A stretch of DNA of 64,000 bases from Przewalskia tangutica. Its lineage: Eukaryota > Streptophyta > Magnoliopsida > Solanales > Solanaceae. The stretch's first letter is position 1. Each line of letters starts with the position of its first letter. Location: positions 87,377,093 to 87,441,092 of the forward strand of contig CM056724.1 of NCBI GenBank assembly GCA_029844215.1, written 5' to 3'. Made by a program: the position numbers and the translations under genes. Positions 1 through 9,515 of this stretch are shown in pieces. The notes beneath the pieces are model-generated. The model saw only the letters and a list, made by a program, of their open reading frames with translations. It had not been told where the DNA came from and made no database searches.

Positions 1-288
1 CCGTCGGCCAGGGTTGCCGCCGCTCGCTTGGCGCCGCTCGCCACTATGCGTCGCGAATCAACTGTTTCGTAATCTTCGTACCAGTGCTCGATCGTGGGCC
101 GAGGCTCTGCATCGGTCTCGTGAGCCGCTCACGCCTCAAAATTGCTGAGGTCGGGCGACGACGTGGAACTCGCCGCCTAAACATCATCTCTCGTAAGGAA
201 TGGGCTCGTGCCTCGTGACTCTCCGCGTCCCACTAGCAAAGACTCTCACCGCTTTGCCCTTCCGGGCCGCGGTGCCTTGCGTGAGGCA
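1..288 (-). pseudogene. Element 1 gag, N-terminal remnant (runs off the window)
   Basis: Read on the minus strand, an ATG at 288 follows a short leader and gives an MPHARHRGPEGQS-like start, comparable to the basic MPPRKATRTQKGK start of the Element 8 gag. The same 'gattATGCC' start context occurs in Elements 6 and 8. The frame breaks early (a stop after about 18 codons) and the remainder reads only with frameshifts. Gag would be the capsid protein that packages the RNA. The window edge cuts it, so a downstream pol cannot be judged. Homology to gag is inferred from position and the basic N-terminus only. Confidence 0.5.
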
Positions 289-495
289 TAATCGATACAT
301 AAAGGAAAACATCGAGGAGGTTCAACCTATAACTCAGCTCTATTGCACGATCTTAGAGTGAAAGAATGGAAACCAATCCTAAATATCCTGCAGCCTCCTG
401 ATTATAGATGTGGTGCACGACACACCGATAATCAAGACTCTACTAGACACGGTCTGTGGACACTTTCCGAGGACTAACTGCTTTGATACCACTTT
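289..495 (-). other. Element 1 5' leader with initiator-Met primer-binding site
   Basis: The minus strand reads tggtatcaaagcag at about 477-490, a few bases from the LTR end at 496. This matches the TGGTATCAGAGC type of primer site, complementary to the 3' end of initiator Met-tRNA, with one change. It marks where minus-strand DNA synthesis would start and fixes the orientation: the LTR on its right is the 5' LTR. The rest is the leader before gag, similar in wording to the leaders of Elements 3, 6 and 8. Confidence 0.8.
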
Positions 496-874
496 TGTCA
501 CGACCCAGCCGGCATGACCGGTACCTCACGGTACTTGTCGTATATGTCAGAGAATAGCAACAGAACATACATAACACCTAGCTTAGAGAAAAGGGTAACA
601 TTATCGCCACCGATAAGTGTCGCTTTCTATAAAACATACTTAAACAAAAGTATAGTAATACAACTGGTTCTTATAGCCCAAAACACATAGGTGACCACAG
701 ACCTCTAAAGATAACAACTGTGGCGGGACAGGGCCCCGCCATACCCCTGAATGTACAAAATACCTATAGCATCAGGGAATATCCGTACCAATAAACAAGC
801 TTCCGGAGGGATGGAGCTTCTGACACTGGAGTAGTGATCCTAAGAACGAGGATCCTCAATCTTCTTACCCTTTC

Positions 875-910
875 CTGCGGCATGAACGCAGCCCCCGAGG
901 AAGGGGGTCA
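875..910 (-). promoter_or_regulatory. Double hairpin in the Element 1 LTR
   Basis: Two adjacent stem-loops: CTGCG-gcatgaa-CGCAG (875-891) and CCCCC-gaggaa-GGGGG (892-907). The same pair occurs at the equivalent LTR position in Elements 2, 3, 6 (third LTR) and, degraded, 5 and 8. Function unknown; an RNA structure in the transcribed leader is one possibility. Confidence 0.6.
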
Positions 911-1139
911 GTACACAATATGTACCAAGTATGTAAAGCTGGAAAAATACTGTAATAATGATATCATAAGTCTGAAAGTAAGCTGGAGTCATGGAAGTCA
1001 ATAAAATACCTTTTACTGTGCCTTACTAACAATGAGAGTGACAAGTATATATATATGCAATACTGCATAAAATAGGGGTCTTAGGATCAAAACGGGGTAC
1101 CTCGCCCGTAGTATCAATAAGCACCCCTACTCCTGGGAC

Positions 1140-1555
1140 TATTTCACCCGCATAGGTCCTGTGGACCCGCATGAGGTATTCCTCGCATAGGATGTATCCG
1201 TCCGCATGGGACTATTTCACCCGCATAAGCCCATAAGGACTCGCATGAGGTATTCCTCGCATCATGGGTAGCAAATCCACGGAACAGGTGGTATAACGAT
1301 CTTGGGGACTCACCCGCCGGATATACTCTTACCCGGCGGATGGTATAACGATCGTGGGGACTTTCCCCTCAGATATACTCTTACACTGAAGCAGCTGGTA
1401 TAACGATCTTGGGGCTTGCCCCTCAGATATACTCTTACACCAAGAAGGTGGTATGACGATCTTGGGGCTGGCCCGCCGGACATACTCTTACCACGGAGAA
1501 GGTGGTATAACGATCTTGGGGCTTGCCGCCGGATATACTCTTACCCTAGCTCAAA
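1140..1555 (-). repeat. Minisatellites of the Element 1 LTR
   Basis: Two tandem blocks. About 1140-1270 holds two units of roughly 70 bases built on 'actatttcacccgcat...gcatgaggtattcctcgcat'. About 1285-1555 holds five units of 51-57 bases built on 'ggtggtataacgatcttggggctt' followed by 'atatactcttac'. The second type resembles the Element 6 unit (ggtggtataacgtc...tatactcttacc). The first shares the wording 'gaggaatacctcatgcgg' (opposite strand) with the Element 8 array, so these minisatellites are partly shared among families. An open frame across this block is a by-product of the repeat. Confidence 0.85.
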
Positions 1556-3290
1556 CTGTCATCATATCATAATCGTAAATAAGTTAAGAAAACTTATAAC
1601 TTCTTATTAGTCTTGTTCATATACCCTCTCGTTTTAGTTTACTTAAGGCACTTAACCATATCTTTAATAAAAGAACACCGGGAGTTTAACCCAAGTACTA
1701 CATACTTCAACTCTTTCAAAAATGACTCTTCTTTATACATAAAAACCTTTGGGCAATTGATACCTTAAAATCAATTTGCCTCTCCATATACTTATCTTAT
1801 TTAGAGTAAATCTCTACTTATTAACCTTTTATGAAGCTAATAAACCAACTTCCCATAAAGTTGTTATATTAACTCTACACTTTAGTAAAATCATACTTTT
1901 CCCCTAACTAAGGGAATTATACATTCTAAAATGAAACAAGTCATTAATATACTTAAAACAAGTAAGAATACCAAATCTTGTACGTCTACCGTACTACATA
2001 GTTTCATCTTTCATCTATTCATGCTCAAGAGATAGGAAAGCTTCACATACCTCTTTGGTCAATCCACTTGCCAAGTCCAAACTACCGCAAGTAATATTTC
2101 AACCTATAATAGTCATGATACGTTTATTAACCTCTAATCTTAATGTAGAACAATCCAAGTTCAAAGTCACTAAATTCTATGGAAATTTGGGCAGCATTTC
2201 CTTTGTTTCTACTCATTTTGCCACCTTTCTCAAGGCCGAATTTATCATCCAAACACCACATTTAAGGCTCAATCAATCCAACAATTCAAAGGGGATTACA
2301 CACCCAAAATTCTGTCCCATAAGTTTACAACAATTCACTTAACAATTCTAAGGTAGTTTTTAGGCTACAACATGCTCATAATCTCTTCTTAACCCATTCT
2401 TCATATCCAAACCACATTTTCTAGCATGCAATGACTCTAAGAGCATTATTTTACTACCACAAGTTCTTTCTTCTAAGCATGCAACACTAGAACTAATTCT
2501 AAAGGAAGAAATGTTACCTTAAAGTTTTAGCCAAACTTATTCCAAAGATTTTGCTAGCTTCCTTGCCAAGAACACCACCACAAGCTAGCCACAAGCTTCC
2601 TTTTCTTGTTCTTAATTTTTCAGATTTTCTTAGGCTTGGATTTCCTTTGGAAATGTAGAGAAGGAGGATCTTTTGCTTTAGAGAGAGAGAGATTGGAAGA
2701 TGACCAAGTCTTGAAGACTTGGTCAATATATTGCATGCAAGGATTCGGATGGGGACACTTGTCACCCTCCCAAGGTCTTTAAAAGAAAATCTGACTTTTC
2801 CTAAGTCTTTCCGCCCAAAAATCCCGCCTACGCTGAAACCCCGCAGCTCTCGACTTTCGCGCGCGCCTGTTGCTCAGCCAGCGCGCTGCAATCTCAGCGA
2901 CCTCTCAGACTTTCGCGCCGCTGCCCTGCATCCGCGGCCCTGTCGCCTTTGTCCGAAACATATTTCTGTCCGACTGCGCACTGAACTTGTAACTCTCATA
3001 TCTTTCTACTCCGACGTCCTATTGACGAACGGTTGGTTGCGTTGGAATCTAGACTCAACGAACTACGCCTTAGGCCTTTGAACCACTTAGGAACTCTCAA
3101 TGTACCGGGTCATAACCCGCCTTAAAGTTGACTAAAAACCCGCCCGGAATAATCCGTCAACCTATCCTTTGAAAATTTTAAGTCTTACATGCTTTCGTAC
3201 GCTCTCATACGTAGGGTCAGAACTACGGGGTATAACAATTAACTTGGAGTTTAATTCTTCTAATTGGATTATGAAGTCTCGGAATTGGTA

Positions 3291-3450
3291 ATATGGGGTC
3301 CGTCGAAAATTTCACAATTTTGTGGGGCCCTTTGATTTTAAGATATTTTAGACAATATCTAGATATTTTATTTAAGTGGGGATTTCGACCAATGGGATGG
3401 TGACATGTGTCACTCCTGCACTTGTCTAGCTAAAGGATATTTCTATATAG
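3291..3450 (+). promoter_or_regulatory. Element 2 LTR promoter region
   Basis: Contains the diverged first half (atatggggtc, 3291-3300) and the intact second half (gtggggccc, 3322-3330) of the paired GTGGGGCCCAC module, then the palindrome GTGACA-tg-TGTCAC (3400-3413), then TATATA at 3444-3449. Order and spacing match Elements 3 and 5. Promoter function is inferred. Confidence 0.5.
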
Positions 3451-4489
3451 AGGAGGTGATTGAAGACTTAGCCACATTTTATTTCATCTCTTCCAAAGCT
3501 CTCGTCTCTCTCCTCAAAAACCCTAGTCACGATTTTCTCCAAGATAATTCCAAGAACACAAGTTGATTATTTTTCAAGATTAAGAACACTAATCTAGTCT
3601 TAAGACAAGTTAACTCTCCAAGAATCTTCAAAATCCATGATTGGGCCGAGAGTGGTGTATTGAAATCCTAGGATTGTTCTTCAACTTTTTGGAAGTGAAA
3701 CGTGGAGTGAAGTTGGTTATAAGCTTGTAGAGGATACATATGTGTGATTGGAACTTAAAGAAGTGGACAGAAACGAAAACTGCGGGCCAATATCTTGCAG
3801 ACTGTTTGGACGATTTTTGGACTATTTTAAAGGTAAAAATTCTTCTTTATCTTGAGGTAATTGGATATTACTTATTGTTATAATGTATGTATGAGCGTGT
3901 GCTAAAAATAATAGAGGATAAAAAGTGTCTGGGGCAATATGGATGTTGGGGCCGAAACTAGGCAGTTTTGGCCATTGAAATTGTTGGCTATAATTGTTGT
4001 CGTTAACATCACCTATTGCATGATATAATGAAGTAATATTGTTGTTGATAAGTTGATATGATTTGTATAAAAGTATAGAACTTGAATTTGATTAAAAAGG
4101 ATTATGAAAAGGGCAATTGTATTGGGGTTGTTTGGCCGTGTATTGTATAAAACTGTGGGTATTATTATACAGCTTTAGGGACTGTTTTGTGGCGTTAGAA
4201 TGCTGGAAATTCAGCCACTTATAAGCATGTTTAAATGTAGTAATTGCTAATGGAAGTCTTAAGGGATTAAAGGCGTAGAAAGGTGTTAAAAGGCCTCACA
4301 TTGTCCCCTTGTTATTGTCGGATTATGGACTGATTTTTGTGGACTGTTTTATATGGATTAAGGGGCTGAAGTTTACATGTAAAGTAGGCGTGTAATCCCC
4401 TTTGGTTAACTTTTGGTTGTTCCCTTAAGTGTGGCTTGGTTGTTGATTAAAAATTAAACAGCTGGAATAGTGATACTTGGTTGTTTAAT

Positions 4490-4732
4490 CCTTTATTGAT
4501 ACTTGATTTGAGTTTATAAAGTGGATGGATTTTAATACATATTGATACTTGATTTGAGTTTATAAAGTTAGTGGATTTTAATCCTTATTGATACATGATT
4601 TGATTTTATAAAGTGAGTGGATTTTAATCTTTATTGATACATAATTTGATTTTATAAAGTGAGTGGATTTTAATCCTTATTGATACATGATTTGATTTTA
4701 TAAAGTGATTGGATTTTAATCCTTATTGATAC
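4490..4732 (+). repeat. AT-rich minisatellite of the Element 2 LTR (left part)
   Basis: About five tandem units of 45-50 bases built on 'ttattgatacatgatttgattttataaagtgagtgg...aatcc'. Element 3 inserted within this array: the same unit resumes at 61855 (atacatgatttgatttt...), which proves the two halves were once contiguous. Confidence 0.9.
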
Positions 4733-4886
4733 TGTTACACCCCGTATTTCCAATAGTTTGAGATAAGAACGTACGTGAGAAATTGAGATTTGAATTTTAG
4801 AAAGAATGAAAAATTCCGGAAAAATCTCAGAACCTCGTGAAGGAAAAAGGTTCATTAATTGGAATATGATTCTCAAATTTGGTAAT

Positions 4887-5150
4887 GTGGGGCCCACCCA
4901 GGAAATTTTATAATTTTGTGGGGCCCACAAGTTTTTCGATATTTTGGCCAATTATGGACTTTTTGGAGGGTGAAAATATTTTAGACGGATCATAGGGTGA
5001 CACGTGGCACACCCCACCCCCTTGTCTTGGAAGACCTTGACTATTTGACTTTAGATATTTATGAGACTTGGCAAGATATTTTGTGGACAAGTGGGCCATG
5101 TGGGTCCCACTCCACTTGTCTTGCTACTTGAGATACACATCTATTTATTA
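4887..5150 (+). promoter_or_regulatory. Element 3 5' LTR promoter module
   Basis: Two copies of the palindrome GTGGGGCCCAC at 4887-4897 and 4918-4928, start to start 31 bases (about three helical turns). Then GGGTGACACGTGGCAC at 4995-5010, which contains the G-box/ABRE core ACACGTGG, a known plant bZIP target. A weak TATA-like 'ctatttattagagg' follows near 5140. TGGGCCCA-type sites are known binding sites in plant promoters. Regulation by such factors is inference. Confidence 0.55.
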
Positions 5151-5500
5151 GAGGGCTTGCAAGACTTGCCTTAAACTTAGCCAAATAAGCTCTCATCTTT
5201 CTCTCATTTGAGCTCAACACCAAGAACACCTAGTGTTGATTAGTTCATTTCATCCACGATTAAGCCCCTAATCCAAGTGTTGAACCAAGATTAACATCTC
5301 AACCTTGTGTAGCTTGTTTGGGCCGAGAATGGGGTGAGAAAAACCATAAGTTTTATCGACTTTTTGGAAGCGAAACGTAAAGTGGGGTTGTGTATAAGTT
5401 CATAGAGGTGACATATATGTGATTGAAACTTGAAGAAGTAGAGCGAAACGAAAACTGCGGACCAAAGTATAGCGTTCTGCCCGAGACGATTTTAAGGCTA

Positions 5501-5516
5501 AAAATGAGGTAATAAT
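5501..5516 (+). promoter_or_regulatory. Splice-donor-like site in the Element 3 LTR leader
   Basis: atGAG|GTAATAATT with the junction at 5508/5509, about 370 bases past the TATA-like box. The 3' LTR has the same site at 59006/59007, and every sister LTR has AG|GTA at the equivalent place. A candidate acceptor, ttattgtgattgCAG, lies after the primer site at about 8652. Splicing between them would remove most of the LTR leader and the primer site from a sub-genomic mRNA. Untested. Confidence 0.45.
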
Positions 5517-6184
5517 TCTTCTTTTTCCGCAGTAATTGGATATTACTCATTGCTATAGTATATGGATGAACATTCATTAAAGAAGATATGGAAAATAAGG
5601 TGTGTATGCCCTACTTTAGGTGAGTGGTCCGAAACTAGCTTTTTCGGGTCATGTGATTCGTTGATTTTTATTGTAGTTATTCTCAAAATGAAGGAAATAT
5701 TGTTGGTTATAGTTAATATAACTTATATAACATGTTGGAATGAAAATTGGATTAAAAGGGATTAAGGAAAAGGACATTGGATTTATTATGGAATGTTTTG
5801 TATAAATTGTGGGGCAGAATTTTACACGTCCAGTTAGGCGTGTAATCCCCTTTGGTTAACTGTTGGTTGTACCTTAAATGTGGCGTTTGGGTTGATGAAT
5901 ACGGGCCTTGGAAAAGGTGGAAAAGTACGTAGAAACAAAGGAAGTGCTGCCCAATTTTCCGTAGAATTAGAGGGTATTAATTGGTATAAGTCTTACAATA
6001 GTAAGTAAGATTTTGATAGAAGTACTATGGCCATTTTAGGTTGAAGTACTACGTGTAGCATGGTCTACTTGGCTTAAGGAATAGCCGATGAAGTTGAAGT
6101 ACTTGGAGCGTTTTGCTACGTGTCGAAATGGTTAGTCGTCGCGAGGTCTGTGGACTTCCTCTTCTATAAGACATGAGTATTTTT

Positions 6185-6350
6185 TTATGGTATACTTGCC
6201 TTGTTGTTAGGAGTATACATGATTTGTTATTTGAGTATACTTCCTTGTTGTTGGGAGTATACATGACTTGTTGTTTGAAGTATACTTGCCTTATTATTTG
6301 GAGTATACGTGACTTGCCTTCTTGAAGTACTTGCCTTGTAATTTGGAAGT
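6185..6350 (+). repeat. TATAC minisatellite of the Element 3 5' LTR
   Basis: About five units of roughly 35 bases built on 'gagtatacttgccttgttgtt' and 'ggagtatacatgacttgtt'. The equivalent block in the 3' LTR is about 59697-59860. No coding potential. Confidence 0.85.
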
Positions 6351-6491
6351 ATTCACGTGATAGATTTTAGGCTAAAAACATGTCTAGAATATTCCTAAGT
6401 TCTTACCAAGTCTTATGGGGATGTTGGTAAGAGTCGTTAGGAAGTAGTGGAGTCTAGTTGACCTTGCTAAGTTACTACATTAATGAATATT

Positions 6492-6870
6492 TATATTTAA
6501 AATTATGAGACTTGATTTTCAAAGTTATGAGATTTGATTCATTTAAAGATTATGAGACTTTGATTTAAAGTTATGAGACTTGATTTTCAAAGATATGAGA
6601 TTTGATTCCTTTAAAGATTATGAGACTTTGATTTAAAGTTATGAGACTTGATTTTCAAAATTATGAGATTTGATTCCTTTAAAGATTATGAGACTTTGAT
6701 TTAAAGTTATGAGACTTGATTTTCAAAGTTATGAGATTTGATTCCTTTAAAGATTATGAGACTTTGATTTAAAGTTATGAGACTTGATTTTCAAAGTTAT
6801 GAGACTTTGATTTAAAGTTATGAGACTTGATTTTCAAAGTTATGAGATTTGATTTCCTTAAAGGTTATGG
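6492..6870 (+). repeat. 68-bp AT-rich minisatellite of the Element 3 5' LTR
   Basis: Five or more units of 68 bases built on 'ttatgagacttgattttcaaag' + 'ttatgagatttgattccttt' + 'aaagattatgagactttg'. The 3' LTR has only three or four units (60011-60265). Since the two LTRs are identical at insertion, the difference records later repeat slippage or unequal exchange. Confidence 0.9.
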
Positions 6871-7264
6871 GACTTGATTTTAAAAGCCTTGAAATGATTT
6901 TTTGAAGGTGTAGTAACTTAGTTTGAAAAGTAAACGTGTCTTGATACTACGGGTATTAGTATCGTGTGGCTTTTATGTAAAAGTGGATCTTTTTAAGAGA
7001 GTTGAAGTACGTAGTACTTTGGGGTTAAAATCCGTATTGTTGGCATAAAATGAAAGTACCTTGAGTTTATAAAATGGTGAATCAGTTTACATGTTAATAA
7101 AAGTCTAAGAGTGCGTTAACTTACCTGTGCTTGCTCATGATAGCCTTGTTATATTCCTATGTTACCGCGTCTCTCAATAGAGGGCCGGATATCTCGCTAT
7201 TTTACTTGGACATACCGACGCTGTTGGAGATTCCACGGGTATGCTTCCACTATGTTTGTTCCAT

Positions 7265-7570
7265 GGACTAGCTCCCCATGAAGCTTCGTGACGCAGACGG
7301 TATCTGGTAGTTGGCTTTCGTACTTGCCCCGCCTTCGGCGGTATCCGTAGTTGTCTTCGTACTTGCCCGCCGCCTTCGTGGACGACGCGATATCCGTAGT
7401 TGGCTTCAGATTGCCGCCGCCTTCGTGACGCATGCGTTTCGGTAGTTGGCTTTGCCCTGGCCTTCGTGACGCAGCGGACCGTAGTTGGCTTTCGATTGCC
7501 CTGGCCAGCTTTGGACGTAGGCGAACTCGATAGTCGCCTTCGACTTGCCCCGCCGGTTTATGACGCAGGT
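7265..7570 (+). repeat. GC-rich minisatellite of the Element 3 5' LTR
   Basis: About six imperfect units of 50-60 bases built on 'cttcgtgacgcag', 'tatccgtagttggctt' and 'cttgccccgcc'. It is followed by the clade-wide sequence 'ctgccggcagtgaggaagg...attccacgg...gggtgtgagacccatgg'. Units differ by many single-base gaps. The 3' LTR copy is at 60690-60980 and has diverged in unit order. Confidence 0.8.
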
Positions 7571-8040
7571 TGGACCTGGTATTTGAGTATGTATATATTG
7601 GTGTTCTATCATATCATGGACTGCCGGCAGTGAGGAAGGAAATTCCACGGACACGCTTGAATATTATGGGTGTGAGACCCATGGTTATATTTGAGTAATG
7701 ATTTTGAGGGCATGCGTCTCTGACTTGGCATGACTGCTTATATATTGTGAAATGGTCTTTTAAAAGATGAAGTTGATTTTCATTACTCTTATTGATTAAT
7801 TTGGTTATCATACTTGTTTCCTGCTTTGTATTTGGATTGTGTGATATTATATTCTTGAAAGGCACAGTCGACTCTTGGAGTTGTTATAGTACAGTGATAC
7901 AAGGTGCAGTTGGCTTTTAGGTTATGTGACACGGTAGGAGCTGGTATTTGATTTTCTATACTTGCCCCTTTCATTCTTGTACACAACCATGATTTTAATA
8001 ATGTACTTTATTTCAGTTCCATACTTAGTACTTGTTGTAC

Positions 8041-8075
8041 TGACCTCCTTCGGGGGGCTGTGTTCATGTCCGCAG
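8041..8075 (+). promoter_or_regulatory. Double hairpin in the Element 3 5' LTR
   Basis: CCTCC-ttc-GGGGG followed by CTGTG-ttcatgtc-CGCAG (one G:U-type pair), directly after 'catacttagtacttgttgtactga'. The 3' LTR version (61451-61484) has the fully paired CTGCG...CGCAG. The same pair is present in Elements 1, 2 and 6. Confidence 0.6.
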
Positions 8076-8404
8076 ATCTAGGTACTCAGTTGTGGATCCG
8101 CGAGCTTAGGATCCTTGTTCAGCATGTTGAATAGCTCCGATGTTCCGGAGCTTATCTTTATGACTAGGTATTAAGGGGTACGACTGGGCCTTGTCCCGTC
8201 ACAGTTGTGTCGAAGTCTTAGAGGTCTGTATTCATATGTGGGCTGGACTGGTGAGAATTATATTCATGTTGTTGTACAGTGTAGACCCAGTTGGGTATGG
8301 TATATATATACGGCAGCTTTATCGGCATTGCCTTTGCTTTAAGAAAAAGAAAAAAATTAGTGTTATTTATCTTCCGCGTGTTATTCATGTTGTATGTGTA
8401 GATG

Positions 8405-8423
8405 GGTGCCCAGGTAGGGCACC
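8405..8423 (+). promoter_or_regulatory. U5 hairpin of the Element 3 5' LTR
   Basis: Perfect stem GGTGCCC-aggta-GGGCACC, 30 bases before the LTR end. The same stem is at 61806-61824 (3' LTR), 63650-63668 (Element 2) and 32503-32521 (Element 6, third LTR), and in shorter form in Elements 5 and 8. Hairpins beside the primer site are known to matter for reverse-transcription initiation in retroviruses; a role here is inference. Confidence 0.6.
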
Positions 8424-8453
8424 AGTCGCGGGTCCGGGGTTCGGGGCGTGACA

Positions 8454-8660
8454 GAGTGGTATCAGAGCAGTTAGTTCTCGGAATGTCTACAGACCGTGTC
8501 TAGTAGAGTCTTGGGTATGGGTATGTATGCACCATACTTATACACGGAAGACTACATGATATTTAGGATTGGTTTCTATTCTTCTTACTCTAAGGTCGTG
8601 CGATAGAGTTGTGTTGTTAGAATGGTCTTTCCCTAACTGTTATTGTGATTGCAGCTTTGA
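8454..8660 (+). other. Element 3 primer-binding site and leader
   Basis: TGGTATCAGAGCAGTTAGT begins at 8457, three bases after the LTR end, and matches the initiator Met-tRNA primer site common in plant Ty3/gypsy elements. The leader that follows contains 'tctacagaccgtgtctagtagagtcttg', also present in Elements 1, 6 and 8. It ends with an acceptor-like ttgtgattgCAG (about 8652). No gag ATG follows: after it the sequence reads 'ctttgagaaagacaacagtgg', with stops in all frames. Confidence 0.9.
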
Positions 8661-9515
8661 GAAAGACAACAGTGGCCCAGAACAAATTTTATGGATTGCG
8701 TATCCAGGTTGGTAAAAATTATCGTATAGTAGGTATATTGAGAAAGTATATCTGTACGAATGTATTTATTTGGAGCCGTATGTATGTTACCTAGAATGAT
8801 TATGGTTCAACAGGAGTTGGTTAAGCCTTAGTAATTTCTGGGAAGGTGTGAAACAGTTTGTTGAACCCACACCTAGGCTTTATATATGTACTGATTTGAA
8901 AAATCCGGAGATAATGAACTGAATAAGATGGTGATAGACTCTTGGTAGATCAGGTTCAATTGAAATAATGACATACCCAGTTGTTGGGTTAAGCTATGAT
9001 TATAGGCTTAAGTGTCATATACGAATGATATTCGTATGGAGTTAATAGAGTTGTTGTGAATTCTTAATAAGACTTTGAGATATTTAGAAGCTACATTTCA
9101 TGTATTGTGGGGATTGATAATGTAGGCTCGGGACATTGTGAACCTTAGAATATTGATAACCGTTGAGACCTTAGATACAAGGCCGTCTGGAGTAAAAGAT
9201 GTTACGGTTGATCTTAGTTGAAGTACATAGTATACTTGGGGTATATTAGTGTGATAATCCCATGGATTGTGTGAAATGAAAATGGATAGTTAATCTAAGA
9301 AGACCACTAGGCTTTCATGACTTGAATAGTGAGATTTATTCCGGACCTGGAATGAGAAGTTAGTGCGATAATAGGTCGGGTTGAGGACCAATCGCGGGTC
9401 AACCCGCAACCCGGAATGGAGTGGAGTCAGTTCGAGGTGGTCCCGCCATGTGATAGGGTCACGAGGGTGCAAGGCCCTAGTCTAGTAAATCGTTGTATGG
9501 GTTCATGGACGCGTT
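8661..9515 (+). other. Element 3 interior, first piece (non-coding)
   Basis: About 850 bases of AT-rich sequence with no frame longer than 60 codons and no motif of gag, protease or pol that I recognise. It ends at the Element 4 insertion; the last five bases (gcgtt, 9511-9515) are the left target-site copy. Confidence 0.75.

Larger units (their letters stand above)
496..3237 (-). mobile_element. Element 1 5' LTR (Ty3/gypsy, minus strand)
   Basis: On the minus strand it starts TGTTATACCCCGTAGTTC (3237) and ends GGGTCGTGACA (496), with the TG...CA ends of an LTR. It is 2,742 bases long. It has the clade architecture: a GGGTGACAAGTGTCCCC-like palindrome (2751-2769), a splice-donor-like AAG|GTAACATT (about 2518), minisatellites (1140-1555) and the double hairpin (875-910). 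The U5 hairpin seen in the sister families is not clear. The right flank falls directly into the truncated start of Element 2, so the parsimonious reading is insertion into Element 2 near its 5' end. The left target-site copy lies outside the window. Confidence 0.85.
3238..4732 (+). mobile_element. Element 2 LTR, left part (outer host of the nest)
   Basis: LTR-like sequence lacking its first bases because Element 1 abuts it. It aligns by wording with the Element 3 LTR: 'aatatggggtc...aattttgtggggccc' (3291-3330), a GGTGACATGTGTCAC palindrome (3399-3413), a TATATA box (3444-3449), a leader with 'ggaagtgaaacgtggagtg', and a donor-like AAAG|GTAAAAATT at 3832/3833. It continues at 61855 after the Element 3 insertion. 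It is either a solo LTR or a 3' LTR, because no primer site follows its end at 63698. Confidence 0.8.
4733..8453 (+). mobile_element. Element 3 5' LTR
   Basis: Begins TGTTACACCCCGTATTTCC and ends GGGGCGTGACA, immediately before the primer site. It is 3,721 bases long, against 3,638 for the 3' copy; part of the difference is minisatellite copy number (6492-6870 versus 60011-60265). Sub-structure in order: paired GTGGGGCCCAC boxes, GTGACACGTGGCAC, leader, donor-like GAG|GTAATAATT at 5508/5509, three minisatellites, double hairpin, U5 hairpin. Confidence 0.92.

Noticed and set aside
7197..7654. Frames in the GC-rich minisatellite of Element 3 as protein
   Set aside because: Degenerate repeat; frames are not preserved in the 3' LTR.
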